A stretch of DNA of 64,000 nt from SABI01 sp028532915 (GTDB taxonomy: Bacteria; Spirochaetota; Spirochaetia; Sphaerochaetales; Sphaerochaetaceae), in assembly GCA_963677225.1 (NCBI GenBank), contig OY781923.1, positions 1,116,001-1,180,000 on the forward strand. Reading direction: 5' to 3'. The notes beneath the pieces were generated by a model. That model saw only the letters and a list, made by a program, of their open reading frames with translations, was not told the DNA's origin and ran no database searches. Position numbers and translations under genes: made by a program. Shown one piece after another: positions 43,427-51,596 of the stretch; position 1 is the stretch's first letter, and each line of letters begins with the position of its first letter.

Positions 43427-44086
43427 TCAATGTCTTAGTTTTTTCAATTCTTCGAGAATTTCAGCCGGTTCCGCTCTATTTCTGTAATCCTCATCGATAA
43501 AGGCGTAACGGATGATCCCTTCTGTATCTATGATATAGGTTGCCGCCAGGGGTAATTCTTTTCTTTCATGATCATAATACTGGTGAAACTGAAAACTCCC
43601 TTCATAGATTCGGGCAACCTCATCGGTGAGATTGAAAATGAGGCCGTACTCTCGTGCAACGGAATTCTGAAGATCGTTGAGAACCTCGAATTCGAGATTA
43701 TACTGTTCCACCGTCGTCATCGATTTGTCGGGTTTTTCAGGAGTGATGGCAATCAGATTGGCTCCTTCTTCTTTGAAAGCCGGCAGTTCTTTCTGCAGGC
43801 GGCTGAGAGTGAGATTGCAGTATGGACACCATGAGCCGCGATACCATGTGAGAACTACAGGACCTTTTTTCAGATAGTCTCTCAGTCTCACATCTTTTCC
43901 GGCAGCATTTGGGAGAACGAAATCTTCTGCCCTGTCTCCGACATGTCTGGCCCTTTCGAGAACGCCGCTGAGGGCTACCGCTGTGATTCCCTCTTCATAG
44001 ATTCTGATCCGCTCGCTGTCGGCAGTTGCGTTGAATGCCTGCCTTTTCTCATCCAATATATTCTTCAAAGTTTCTTTATGTTTCAT
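43427..44086 (-). CDS. Peroxiredoxin-like protein (AhpC/TSA family)
   Basis: Thiol peroxidase-type protein of 219 residues. The thioredoxin-fold region contains VVLTWYRGSWCPYCN. Its CxxC places two cysteines where typical peroxiredoxins have one peroxidatic Cys, as in the peroxiredoxin-like subgroup. An N-terminal helical extension of about 55 residues precedes the domain. It probably reduces peroxides with a thioredoxin, and trxA lies nearby at 45391. A palindrome at 44091-44124 covers its promoter. Confidence 0.87.
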   Translation of the reverse strand: MKHKETLKNILDEKRQAFNATADSERIRIYEEGITAVALSGVLERARHVGDRAEDFVLPNAAGKDVRLRDYLKKGPVVLTWYRGSWCPYCNLTLSRLQKELPAFKEEGANLIAITPEKPDKSMTTVEQYNLEFEVLNDLQNSVAREYGLIFNLTDEVARIYEGSFQFHQYYDHERKELPLAATYIIDTEGIIRYAFIDEDYRNRAEPAEILEELKKLRH

Positions 44087-44090
44087 AATA

Positions 44091-44124
44091 TGTACCTTAA
44101 TTTATTATATTAGCATAAGGTACA
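44091..44124 (-). promoter_or_regulatory. Palindromic operator over the peroxiredoxin promoter
   Basis: TGTACCTTA (44091-44099) and TAAGGTACA (44116-44124) are perfect inverted nine-base half-sites with a 16-base spacer. On the minus strand the spacer contains TAATATAATA, a likely -10, just upstream of the peroxiredoxin ATG at 44086. A repressor bound here would block the promoter. A redox-sensing MarR, HxlR or Rrf2 protein is the natural candidate, but none is encoded nearby. Confidence 0.55.
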
Positions 44125-44250
44125 AAAAAAATCGGCGGCTGTCACTATATTGTGAAGGGTTGTTTCAACTTAAGACATCTACCAGAATAATCTGGTATCA
44201 ACGTCTTATCTATGCTAAGATTTTTCCAGTTTAACATCACGGGGCAAATT

Positions 44251-45267
44251 ATGAATAAAAGAGCAACTGTGTTTTATGTGGTAGTATTGGGGATTTTGAT
44301 TTACTTCGAGGTCAATGGTTACTTTTTCAGTGTACCCTTTTTTGATGTATTTCCGATACAAGAATTGTGGATGACTATCTTTCCTGAATTTTCTTCGGTT
44401 CTTTCCTGGTCCCAGACTTTGATAATTCTGCTGATTCTGATCGGCCTTATCAGTCTGACTTTCGGGCCATCTCGTTTGGGAAGACAAAAAAGCCGAATTG
44501 TTGTTGATTTTATCGATACTATAAATGATGATCTTTTGATTTATGAAGCATACAAGACGGAATACGGTTCTCAAAGATATGCGGTGAACATTTCCGAGAT
44601 AAGCGCGGTGAACTTCATTTCCCGAAAAAAATGGATGTTCTATCTGTTGTGGGCTGTCGAGACAGTGGTGGCGGTTCTTATTGTTTTAATTTTCAAGCAT
44701 TACGGTATTTCCCAGCTTCCTTTATATCTTAAGATTGTTTTCGTTGTATTCGGTCTTTATTTTTATACGGCTGTTCTTTTCAAACTGATCCGATTCTATC
44801 TCAGAGCCCAGCTAGACATCCTTCTCAGTGATGGCAGGACGAACAGCCTTTTCGGTCATGTCAAAGACTTTGAAAGGATTCGAACCCAGCTCTCCCGTCG
44901 TCATTATTCTCCGGTATCGGTTCGTTCCTTCATGCATGAACGTACCTGGCTTTTATCGTACGACAATTGTATTGAAGTTCAAAGAATAACGCACTTTACC
45001 CTTTTTGTCTGGATTGCAGTGTTTACCTGTGCGATCATAACTACCGGCGTTTTTGTATATGCGGCAGTAAAGATAATTGAAAATATCATAAGCCTTCCAT
45101 CATTAGTGATTTTTTCTTTATATGCTGTTATCGTTTTTTCTCTGAACTCGTTTGTCAACAGCAGAAAAAGGACATTCATTCTTACAAGAGGTGCTCATAG
45201 AATAGGTTTACCACATGAGATAGGAGAAATATTCTTCAAAGAATGGTGTGCCTTATTTGAAAAGTGA
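44251..45267 (+). CDS. Integral membrane protein of unknown function
   Basis: Not recognised. The 338 residues from the ATG at 44251 show two membrane helices near the N-terminus (VFYVVVLGILIYF and SQTLIILLILIGLISLTFG). Two more occur in the middle (about 150-200) and two near the C-terminus (about 255-310). The loop between the early and middle helices is rich in charged residues. An upstream in-frame ATG at 44212 is less likely. GGGG a few bases before 44251 may act as a ribosome site. Neither neighbour suggests a role. Confidence 0.7.
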   Translation: MNKRATVFYVVVLGILIYFEVNGYFFSVPFFDVFPIQELWMTIFPEFSSVLSWSQTLIILLILIGLISLTFGPSRLGRQKSRIVVDFIDTINDDLLIYEAYKTEYGSQRYAVNISEISAVNFISRKKWMFYLLWAVETVVAVLIVLIFKHYGISQLPLYLKIVFVVFGLYFYTAVLFKLIRFYLRAQLDILLSDGRTNSLFGHVKDFERIRTQLSRRHYSPVSVRSFMHERTWLLSYDNCIEVQRITHFTLFVWIAVFTCAIITTGVFVYAAVKIIENIISLPSLVIFSLYAVIVFSLNSFVNSRKRTFILTRGAHRIGLPHEIGEIFFKEWCALFEK

Positions 45268-45390
45268 TTCTCGGTCGCAGCCTTTCAACAATTATTTATT
45301 TTTGTCAAGTGACTCTATCACTTCACTTTTCAATTGTTCGTAGGTATATTACAATAATATTTAAGAAGAAACACTTATTGGAGGATATAC

Positions 45391-45711
45391 ATGAGTGAAA
45401 TAACATTGACAAACGAAAATTTCGAGAGTGAAGTAGTAAAATCTGAGCTTCCCGTCCTCGTGGACTTTTGGGCTGTTTGGTGTGGTCCTTGTAAGATGGT
45501 AGCTCCTGCCGTAGCCAAGATTGCTGAGAAATTCGAAGGGAAACTGAAAGTCGGAAAGGTGAACGTCGATGAGCAGCTTCAGCTTGCTCAGCAGTTCAAT
45601 ATTTCAAGTATACCTACTTTGGCAATCTTCAAAGACGGAAAAGTTGCAAGCCAGAAGATAGGTGCTCTTTCAGTTGCGGCACTTGAATCATGGGCGAACG
45701 AATACGTTTAA
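45391..45711 (+). CDS. trxA: Thioredoxin
   Basis: A 106-residue cytosolic disulfide reductase with the active site WCGPC in DFWAVWCGPCKM, the cis-Pro in SSIPTLAIF, and the usual length. GGAGG precedes the ATG. TACAAT at 45350-45355 with TTTTCA 17 bases upstream is a possible promoter. An excellent terminator follows, so this is a single-gene unit. No thioredoxin reductase gene is visible in the window. Confidence 0.96.
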   Translation: MSEITLTNENFESEVVKSELPVLVDFWAVWCGPCKMVAPAVAKIAEKFEGKLKVGKVNVDEQLQLAQQFNISSIPTLAIFKDGKVASQKIGALSVAALESWANEYV

Positions 45712-45735
45712 AATATTATGTAATCTTGGAAGAAG

Positions 45736-45763
45736 GAGCTGCTTAAAGTGCAGCTCTTTTTTT
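45736..45763 (+). terminator. Rho-independent terminator of trxA
   Basis: GAGCTGC (45736-45742), loop TTAAAGT, GCAGCTC (45750-45756), then seven T residues. A strong GC-rich stem with a T tract lies 25 bases after the trxA stop. Its T run reaches the 3' end of the convergent lipoprotein gene. Confidence 0.9.
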
Positions 45764-46722
45764 CATGGACTGTACAGGACCTGACTGTTCGGTTCGCCGA
45801 ATGTCGATTCTCTGGTCGCGACCACATACCAGTCGGCACTGGTATTCGAGTCATGTCCATCTTCTTTCCTGTTGAGCGATCTGGTGGCAGTGGAATTTTC
45901 GCTTCTGACGGCGGTTTCCGGTGTTATCGGATTAGCCGGAATCCACAGTCTGCTCTCTGCTAATTCACTTACCATATCATAGACCTTCTTTGTTCCGAAT
46001 CCTCCGTATTCGACATCGGAATCATCTGACCGGTTCGAATAGACGACGGCATCGACGATCTCGTTCTGAGGTGAGCGATAAATGCTGAGAACTCCGTTGT
46101 TGCTTCCAAGTCCTTCTTCTCCTCCGTAGAATGTGAAAGGATCATCCTCTTCAGGTTCCGTCTGGAACTGAATGACCAGATACTGACCCCTGCTGACGTC
46201 GATCGATTCGAATATATATGAGAATTCATGATGATGGTACATCCCGTTATAAAAGGTCACTCCCGCCATATTCCCGTCGGAGAGGATTCTGATTTCCACT
46301 CTGTCGGGATTCGTCCTGCTTCCTTTAGTCGTAAACTCGTTAAGAATCAGATCTGGAACATCAAAATTCTTTCCGTAAGCTACAGTCTCTATCGTGGTCG
46401 AATTACCCGCGCTGTCCTGGACAGAAAGCTGAAGTGCAACAGCTTCCATCGGCTGAAGGTCCTCTGAGAGATGGACGATAGCCTGATTCTCGAAGACAGT
46501 CGCCGAACCTCCTTTCTCATCGCTGAGCACCGTGAGATCGGCTTTTGCAACATTCTCGTTGAAATAAAGAACTATCTCATCGGTCTCAACGGTTTTCACC
46601 TCCAGAAACACAGGACTTGTCCTGTCTCTGCCCTGAAAGAAGTTCGTCAACATCTCCTCTTCCTGAGAACAGGAGATGAAAGAGAGTACCACGGCAACTG
46701 TTATCAATAATGATGTTCTCAT
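45763..46722 (-). CDS. Putative lipoprotein with lamin-tail-like domain
   Basis: A 319-residue exported protein. The signal ends at LSFISC, an acceptable lipobox by spirochaete standards (Cys about 18). The region to about residue 120 looks like a bacterial Ig-like (Big_5) fold: VFLEVKTVETDEIVLYFNE through LQLSVQDSAGN. The rest, starting LILNEFTTKGSRTNPDRVEI and including SIYRSPQNEIVDAVVY, matches the layout of lamin-tail domains, which bind surfaces or partner proteins. The function is unknown. It stands alone. Confidence 0.72.
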   Translation of the reverse strand: MRTSLLITVAVVLSFISCSQEEEMLTNFFQGRDRTSPVFLEVKTVETDEIVLYFNENVAKADLTVLSDEKGGSATVFENQAIVHLSEDLQPMEAVALQLSVQDSAGNSTTIETVAYGKNFDVPDLILNEFTTKGSRTNPDRVEIRILSDGNMAGVTFYNGMYHHHEFSYIFESIDVSRGQYLVIQFQTEPEEDDPFTFYGGEEGLGSNNGVLSIYRSPQNEIVDAVVYSNRSDDSDVEYGGFGTKKVYDMVSELAESRLWIPANPITPETAVRSENSTATRSLNRKEDGHDSNTSADWYVVATRESTFGEPNSQVLYSP

Positions 46723-46825
46723 CTGCTCATCCTCATATCTGCTTTACGTCAATTATGAGAGAATTGATTGAAATGTTTTATCTCATTCGCTACACTTTGC
46801 CCATCGCAATGAAGTGAGGAAAGAT

Positions 46826-48193
46826 ATGGGGAAATTATGGCAGAAAGAGATTACGCTCGATTCTTTGATGGAGGAATTCACCGTAGGCAATGATCCTGTG
46901 AACGATCTGGATCTGATCAAAAGTGATATTCTGGGTTCTATCGCTCATGCGAGAGCGATCTTTAAGGCAGGAGTGCTCTCACAGCAGGAAATCGATGATA
47001 TCGAAGGAGGCCTTTCCCGTATCCTTCGTGAGTTTGCGTCAGGTGAATTCACCATTCACAGAGAAGATGAAGACTGCCATACGGCTATCGAAGGAAGGCT
47101 GACCCAGCTTATAGGAGATGCCGGAAAGAAGATCCATACCGGCCGGTCGAGAAACGATCAGGTCCAGACCGCTTTGAGACTGTGGATGAGAGAATCTGTT
47201 TTGCATCTCACAGCGGCTCTTGGAGAGCTTGCCTCTGAACTGTCTGCGTTTGCGAAGAAGCATGAGTTCATTCCCATGGCCGGAAGAACCCATATGCAGC
47301 TTGCAATGCCATCATCGGTCGGACTGTGGGCATCATCTTTCGCCGAAGGGTTCAGCGATCAGATCACTCATCTGCTGAGCCTCTATCCGATCATCGATCA
47401 ATCTCCTCTCGGTTCTGCAGCGAGCTACGGCACATCTCTTCCAATCGACAGGTCCTACAGCGCGTCTCTTCTCCATTTTTCAAAGGCTCAGCACAATGTG
47501 CTGTATGCGAACAATTCAAGGGGACTGTTCGAGGCGATGCTATTGGACAGCTGTGATTATATCGGACTCACTTTGAGCAAACTTGCACAGGATCTTATTC
47601 TGTTCAGTCTCCCCGAATTCGGCTATTTCACCCTCGATTCCCGTCTATGTACAGGCAGCAGCATCATGCCTCAGAAGAGGAACCCAGATGGTCTTGAGCT
47701 TACCCGGTCGCGTTCTGCAATCATCAGCGGATATGCACAGCAGATCAAATCTGTTATCCGATCTCTTCCCAGCGGTTACAACCGCGATTTCCAGGATACC
47801 AAAGAACCGTTCATGAAGGGAATGAAGACTACGCTGCTGCTCGTCAGGATCATGACTCACATGGTAAAAGGCGTCGAAGTGCATGAGCAGAAACTGATCG
47901 AAGGATGTAAGAAAGAACTGTATGCGACCGATGAGGTCCTCAAGCGGATCAAAGAGGGTAGACCCTTCAGGGAGGTCTACAAAGAAGTAGGAATGGATCT
48001 CGAAAGTGTCAGCAGCTACGATCCGTATGAGACAGTCAGAACAAGAGTAAGTGAAGGAACCAGCGGGAATCTGCAGCTCGATGCTCTGCATGCTCATATT
48101 TTGGGCCGCACAGATCAGATTAACTCTGCACTGGATGATCTGTACGACTCTTATCGGATGCTCTGCGGCGAAAATATCTCGCTGACGCTATAG
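46826..48193 (+). CDS. argH: Argininosuccinate lyase
   Basis: Last step of arginine synthesis: argininosuccinate to arginine plus fumarate. It has 455 residues from the ATG at 46826, chosen because GAGG lies seven bases upstream. Conserved blocks include HTGRSRNDQVQTALRLW, AGRTHMQLAMPSS and the fumarase-superfamily loop GSSIMPQKRNPDGLEL with the catalytic serine. No argG or other arginine genes flank it. Its 3' end overlaps the next convergent gene by six bases. Confidence 0.95.
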   Translation: MGKLWQKEITLDSLMEEFTVGNDPVNDLDLIKSDILGSIAHARAIFKAGVLSQQEIDDIEGGLSRILREFASGEFTIHREDEDCHTAIEGRLTQLIGDAGKKIHTGRSRNDQVQTALRLWMRESVLHLTAALGELASELSAFAKKHEFIPMAGRTHMQLAMPSSVGLWASSFAEGFSDQITHLLSLYPIIDQSPLGSAASYGTSLPIDRSYSASLLHFSKAQHNVLYANNSRGLFEAMLLDSCDYIGLTLSKLAQDLILFSLPEFGYFTLDSRLCTGSSIMPQKRNPDGLELTRSRSAIISGYAQQIKSVIRSLPSGYNRDFQDTKEPFMKGMKTTLLLVRIMTHMVKGVEVHEQKLIEGCKKELYATDEVLKRIKEGRPFREVYKEVGMDLESVSSYDPYETVRTRVSEGTSGNLQLDALHAHILGRTDQINSALDDLYDSYRMLCGENISLTL

Positions 48194-48721
48194 GCGGTAG
48201 AGAATTCCTACGGTGCTGGAAACCAGGCCGATGAGCGGTAAAAGAGGATCTGTGAAGACGAGACTTTCTCCATCTGCGAACAGATAGACCATGATCGGCG
48301 CATTCAGGTTCATAAACAGCCCGATATCTTTCTCCTGAATCCAGAATTCACCTTTGATAGCTCCTCCTAACGCTCCGAAGACACCACTTTCAAAATCTGT
48401 GAATCCCAGTGTGCTTATACCGAATTTCAGATCAAAGTTGTCGCTCAACGAGACAGGGTAGGTCACATCGGCCGTTACATTGAAATAGGGGAAGAAGAAA
48501 GCATCGTCGATGTTGTCAGTTGCCGCCTGAATGAATGAGAATCCCAACGGATAATTGATCCCGGCCTGCACATCGAGCGCTCCGAAGGGAATGTCGATCA
48601 CTACCCCTGAAGCGAGAAAACCTAGCTGGCCGCCGACAGCGAGTGTGTCATTCGCTTTCGAGACCAGCGGGGTAGAAGCCAGAATGATGACTGCAATAAG
48701 AATAATCAGGAACCTTTTCAT
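48188..48721 (-). CDS. Small exported beta-rich protein, possibly outer-membrane barrel
   Basis: A 177-residue protein with a signal peptide (MKRFLIILIAVIILASTPLVSKA). The mature part alternates hydrophobic and glycine/aromatic residues (GGQLGFLASGVVIDIPFGAL, GISTLGFTDF) and ends near an aromatic strand, as in small outer-membrane beta barrels. No cysteine is present. The family is not recognised. Confidence 0.65.
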   Translation of the reverse strand: MKRFLIILIAVIILASTPLVSKANDTLAVGGQLGFLASGVVIDIPFGALDVQAGINYPLGFSFIQAATDNIDDAFFFPYFNVTADVTYPVSLSDNFDLKFGISTLGFTDFESGVFGALGGAIKGEFWIQEKDIGLFMNLNAPIMVYLFADGESLVFTDPLLPLIGLVSSTVGILYRL

Positions 48722-48883
48722 AGAAGACCTCCTTGAACCGGTATATATACGCGGTTTATCAGTGCATCAACAGATAAACAATTTTACCGGCAGAAACGTT
48801 TCCAATATTTTAGCATTTCATGTATTTGCTGCCGCATTCTTGGTGAAATACTAAGATCCGGCCGATTTCATTTTGATTCAGTG

Positions 48884-48912
48884 TTGAATTATCAGGATAA
48901 ATTGTGTAAAGT
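48884..48912 (+). promoter_or_regulatory. Promoter of prs, apparently leaderless
   Basis: TTGAAT (48884-48889) and TAAAGT (48907-48912) are 17 bases apart. The -10 is preceded by TGTG. The prs ATG at 48920 is seven bases after the -10 hexamer, where transcription would be expected to begin, and no Shine-Dalgarno is present. Confidence 0.6.
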
Positions 48913-48919
48913 ACCGACT

Positions 48920-50206
48920 ATGAGCATTGTCAAGCCACATAAATTGGGAATTATCGCCGGTCCTGGATCCGAATACTTTGCTGGCAAAGTAATCAGGCAT
49001 CTCAGAAGGCTCTATCTGGATCGTTATCAGAAGCTAAGTGCTTCTCTTGTAAAAAGACACGATATGACTCCCGAAGAACTGCTTGATACTGTGACGCTGA
49101 ACGATGATCTGTTCAGCAAGAAGATCCCGAGAGGGAAAAAACCTAAAGCCTATACCTGTCCCGATTTCGATATCCCGGTAAAATATACCAGATTTGCCAA
49201 CGGCGAGGTCAAGTCAGAAATACTTCAGGCCGTGCGCGGTCTCCGTGTCTTCTTCATATACGATGTTTCCAATGATTACCCGATCAAACTGTGGGGGAGC
49301 GATGAGACGACGACTCTTTCGATCAATGATCATCTCATGTTCATGTTCACCACCATCAGTGCACTGAAGAACAGCGGAGTCGAGAGTGTGACTCTGGTGC
49401 TTCCAACCTATCCCTATGCGCGGCAGCACAAGAAGGGTTCCAGAGAAGCTCTGACTGCGGCTCTGTTCGGCAGAATGTGCGAAAATATGGGAGTGGAACG
49501 AATCATCACTCTCGATATCCACTCGCGTGAGATCGAAAACTGCTTCAACAATACTCACCTCGAGAATCTGCATGCAAGTTATCAGGCATTGATAAAACTG
49601 CATAAGATCATAGATTTCAGCGATCCCGATCTCGTTGTCGTCTCTCCCGACACCGGTGCTGTCCAGAGAAACAAATTCTATGCTGAAGCTCTGCACAGAC
49701 CTCTGGCCATGTTATATAAAGAGAGAGACTACTCGATTGTCAGCAAGGATGCGAAAAGTTCCAATATCAGGTCGATCAGCCTTCTCGGGGATGTGAAGAA
49801 CAAAACTGTTCTTATGGCCGATGATATGATCGGAACCGGAGGAACGCTGCTGATAGCGATGAAGGAACTGAGGAATCTCGGAGCGAAGAAGATCATCTGT
49901 CTTGTATCTCTGCCGTTTTTCAACGGAGATGCGCGTGATGCGTTCGATGAAGCATATAAAGAGGGCGTGTTCTACAGAATCGTCGGAACGAACGCAGTGT
50001 TCCACGATAAGGGCCTCACGAGCAAGGAGTGGTTCATCCAGGCCGATGTTACAGAACTCTTTGCCCGGGTCATCAGCCGGCTCCACCATGGAAGACCGCT
50101 GAGTCCTCTGCTGGATAACAGGCAGTTCATCCATCGTCTGGTCGACATGAGCCAAGCTAATCCGCAAGCTCCATTGCCGGGACGAAAGGAAGTCTACAGA
50201 GACTGA
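48920..50206 (+). CDS. prs: Ribose-phosphate pyrophosphokinase, long form
   Basis: Makes PRPP from ribose-5-phosphate and ATP for nucleotide, histidine and NAD synthesis. It has 428 residues, about 110 more than the usual bacterial enzyme. Extra sequence lies near the N-terminus (the basic YLDRYQKLSASLVKRHDM and KKIPRGKKPKAYTCPD region) and at the C-terminus. Core motifs are present: LVLPTYPYARQHKKGSREA, TLDIHSREIENCF, VVVSPDTGAVQRNKFYAEAL and the PRPP loop VLMADDMIGTGGTL. I selected the ATG at 48920 on promoter position. An upstream in-frame ATG at 48881 overlaps the promoter. Confidence 0.92.
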   Translation: MSIVKPHKLGIIAGPGSEYFAGKVIRHLRRLYLDRYQKLSASLVKRHDMTPEELLDTVTLNDDLFSKKIPRGKKPKAYTCPDFDIPVKYTRFANGEVKSEILQAVRGLRVFFIYDVSNDYPIKLWGSDETTTLSINDHLMFMFTTISALKNSGVESVTLVLPTYPYARQHKKGSREALTAALFGRMCENMGVERIITLDIHSREIENCFNNTHLENLHASYQALIKLHKIIDFSDPDLVVVSPDTGAVQRNKFYAEALHRPLAMLYKERDYSIVSKDAKSSNIRSISLLGDVKNKTVLMADDMIGTGGTLLIAMKELRNLGAKKIICLVSLPFFNGDARDAFDEAYKEGVFYRIVGTNAVFHDKGLTSKEWFIQADVTELFARVISRLHHGRPLSPLLDNRQFIHRLVDMSQANPQAPLPGRKEVYRD

Positions 50207-50298
50207 TCACAGTCTGACCTTCTTTTCTTCTCGGCTGGTCATAAGGCCCCATATGCCTGCATCAGTCGGGCAGAGTCTTACAATCAGGAGTTTAAAAG

Positions 50299-51501
50299 AT
50301 GAAATTATCTAAAAGAATATCAAGTTTCCAGGCTTCACCGATCAGACGTCTCGTTCCGTTTTCAAACGAGGCTGCAGAGAAAGGAATCCATGTCTATCAT
50401 CTGAATATCGGTCAGCCCGATATCCAGACACCGCCTCAGGTCATCGAGGCTATCCGCAGGTATGATCACAATATCATAGCCTACGGTCAGAGCGAAGGAG
50501 ACAAAGACCTCAGAAAGGCCCTTCCTGCCTACTACAGAAGATATAATATCGAAGTGACCGAGGACGATATCATGATCACGACCGGAGGAAGCGAAGCTAT
50601 CCAGTTCGTGTTCATGACCTTATGTGATCCTGGCGATGAGGTGATCGTGCCGGAACCTTATTATACAAACGTAGGTTCATTCGCTAAAGGAGCGGGAGTC
50701 GTTCTCAAGAGTGTGACAAGTTCTTTTGATGATGCATTCAGACTCCCCGATATCGGAGAATTCGAATCTCATGTGAACGAAAGAACACGGGCAATTATGC
50801 TGTGTTCCCCGAATAACCCTACAGGACATGTCTATACCGAAAAGGAGCTTCATGATATTCTTCAGCTGGCGAAGGAAAGAGATATCTTTCTGATAGTCGA
50901 TGAGGTCTACAGGGAGTTCTGCTATGACGGGGAAGCCTTTCTCAGTGCACTTACACTTACCGGGTATCAGGACCGGATCATTGTCGTCGACTCGTTCTCG
51001 AAACGTTACAGTATGTGCGGGGCCCGGATAGGGACACTGGTGACAAAGAACAGAGAAGTCCTTGATGGTGTGATGAAACTGGCGCAGGCCAGGTTGTGTC
51101 CCCCCGAGATAGAACAGATTGCAGCGCTGGCTGCTTTGCAGACTCCTTCATCGTATCTGGATGAAGTTCAGGTTGAATACCAGAAGCGCCGGGATTATCT
51201 TGTAAAGAGGTTGCAGACAATGGAGGGTGTATCGTGCAGTCATCCGAAAGGAGCCTTCTATCTTGTCGCCCGTCTTCCGGTCGATGATGCTGAAGATTTC
51301 TGTACGTTTCTTCTCAGGGATTTCTCCTACCGCGATGAGACAGTGATGCTTGCTCCCGCAGAAGGTTTCTATGTGACCGGTGGGATGGGGAAAAATGAAG
51401 TGAGAATCGCGTATGTCCTCAACATTGACGACCTCGAGAGAGCTATGGATTGTTTAGAAAATGCTTTGGAACAGTACACTAGGAGAACTAATAGTAACTA
51501 A
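50299..51501 (+). CDS. Class I/II pyridoxal-phosphate aminotransferase
   Basis: A 400-residue fold-type I enzyme resembling aspartate and aromatic aminotransferases. It contains LNIGQPDIQTPPQV, TTGGSEAIQFVF, SPNNPTGHVYTEKEL, the PLP aspartate in LIVDEVYREF, and the Schiff-base lysine in VDSFSKRYSMCGARIG. It transfers amino groups between an amino acid and a keto acid, and donor specificity is not readable. CAGGAG precedes the ATG. The CapD-type epimerase gene follows after 95 bases, but a functional link is not evident. Confidence 0.9.
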   Translation: MKLSKRISSFQASPIRRLVPFSNEAAEKGIHVYHLNIGQPDIQTPPQVIEAIRRYDHNIIAYGQSEGDKDLRKALPAYYRRYNIEVTEDDIMITTGGSEAIQFVFMTLCDPGDEVIVPEPYYTNVGSFAKGAGVVLKSVTSSFDDAFRLPDIGEFESHVNERTRAIMLCSPNNPTGHVYTEKELHDILQLAKERDIFLIVDEVYREFCYDGEAFLSALTLTGYQDRIIVVDSFSKRYSMCGARIGTLVTKNREVLDGVMKLAQARLCPPEIEQIAALAALQTPSSYLDEVQVEYQKRRDYLVKRLQTMEGVSCSHPKGAFYLVARLPVDDAEDFCTFLLRDFSYRDETVMLAPAEGFYVTGGMGKNEVRIAYVLNIDDLERAMDCLENALEQYTRRTNSN

Positions 51502-51596
51502 TAGATTATTTGATTGTTTAAATTACAGTTTACCGATAGAATTCCTAAATGTAGCGCTGATTTCATAATGCAGAGTTTCAAAGAAGGATAATTTTG

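Noticed and set aside
45302..45355. Possible heat-shock CIRCE-type operator before trxA
   Set aside because: The sequence has no TTAGCACTC-N9-GAGTGCTAA arrangement; only an ordinary weak promoter is visible.
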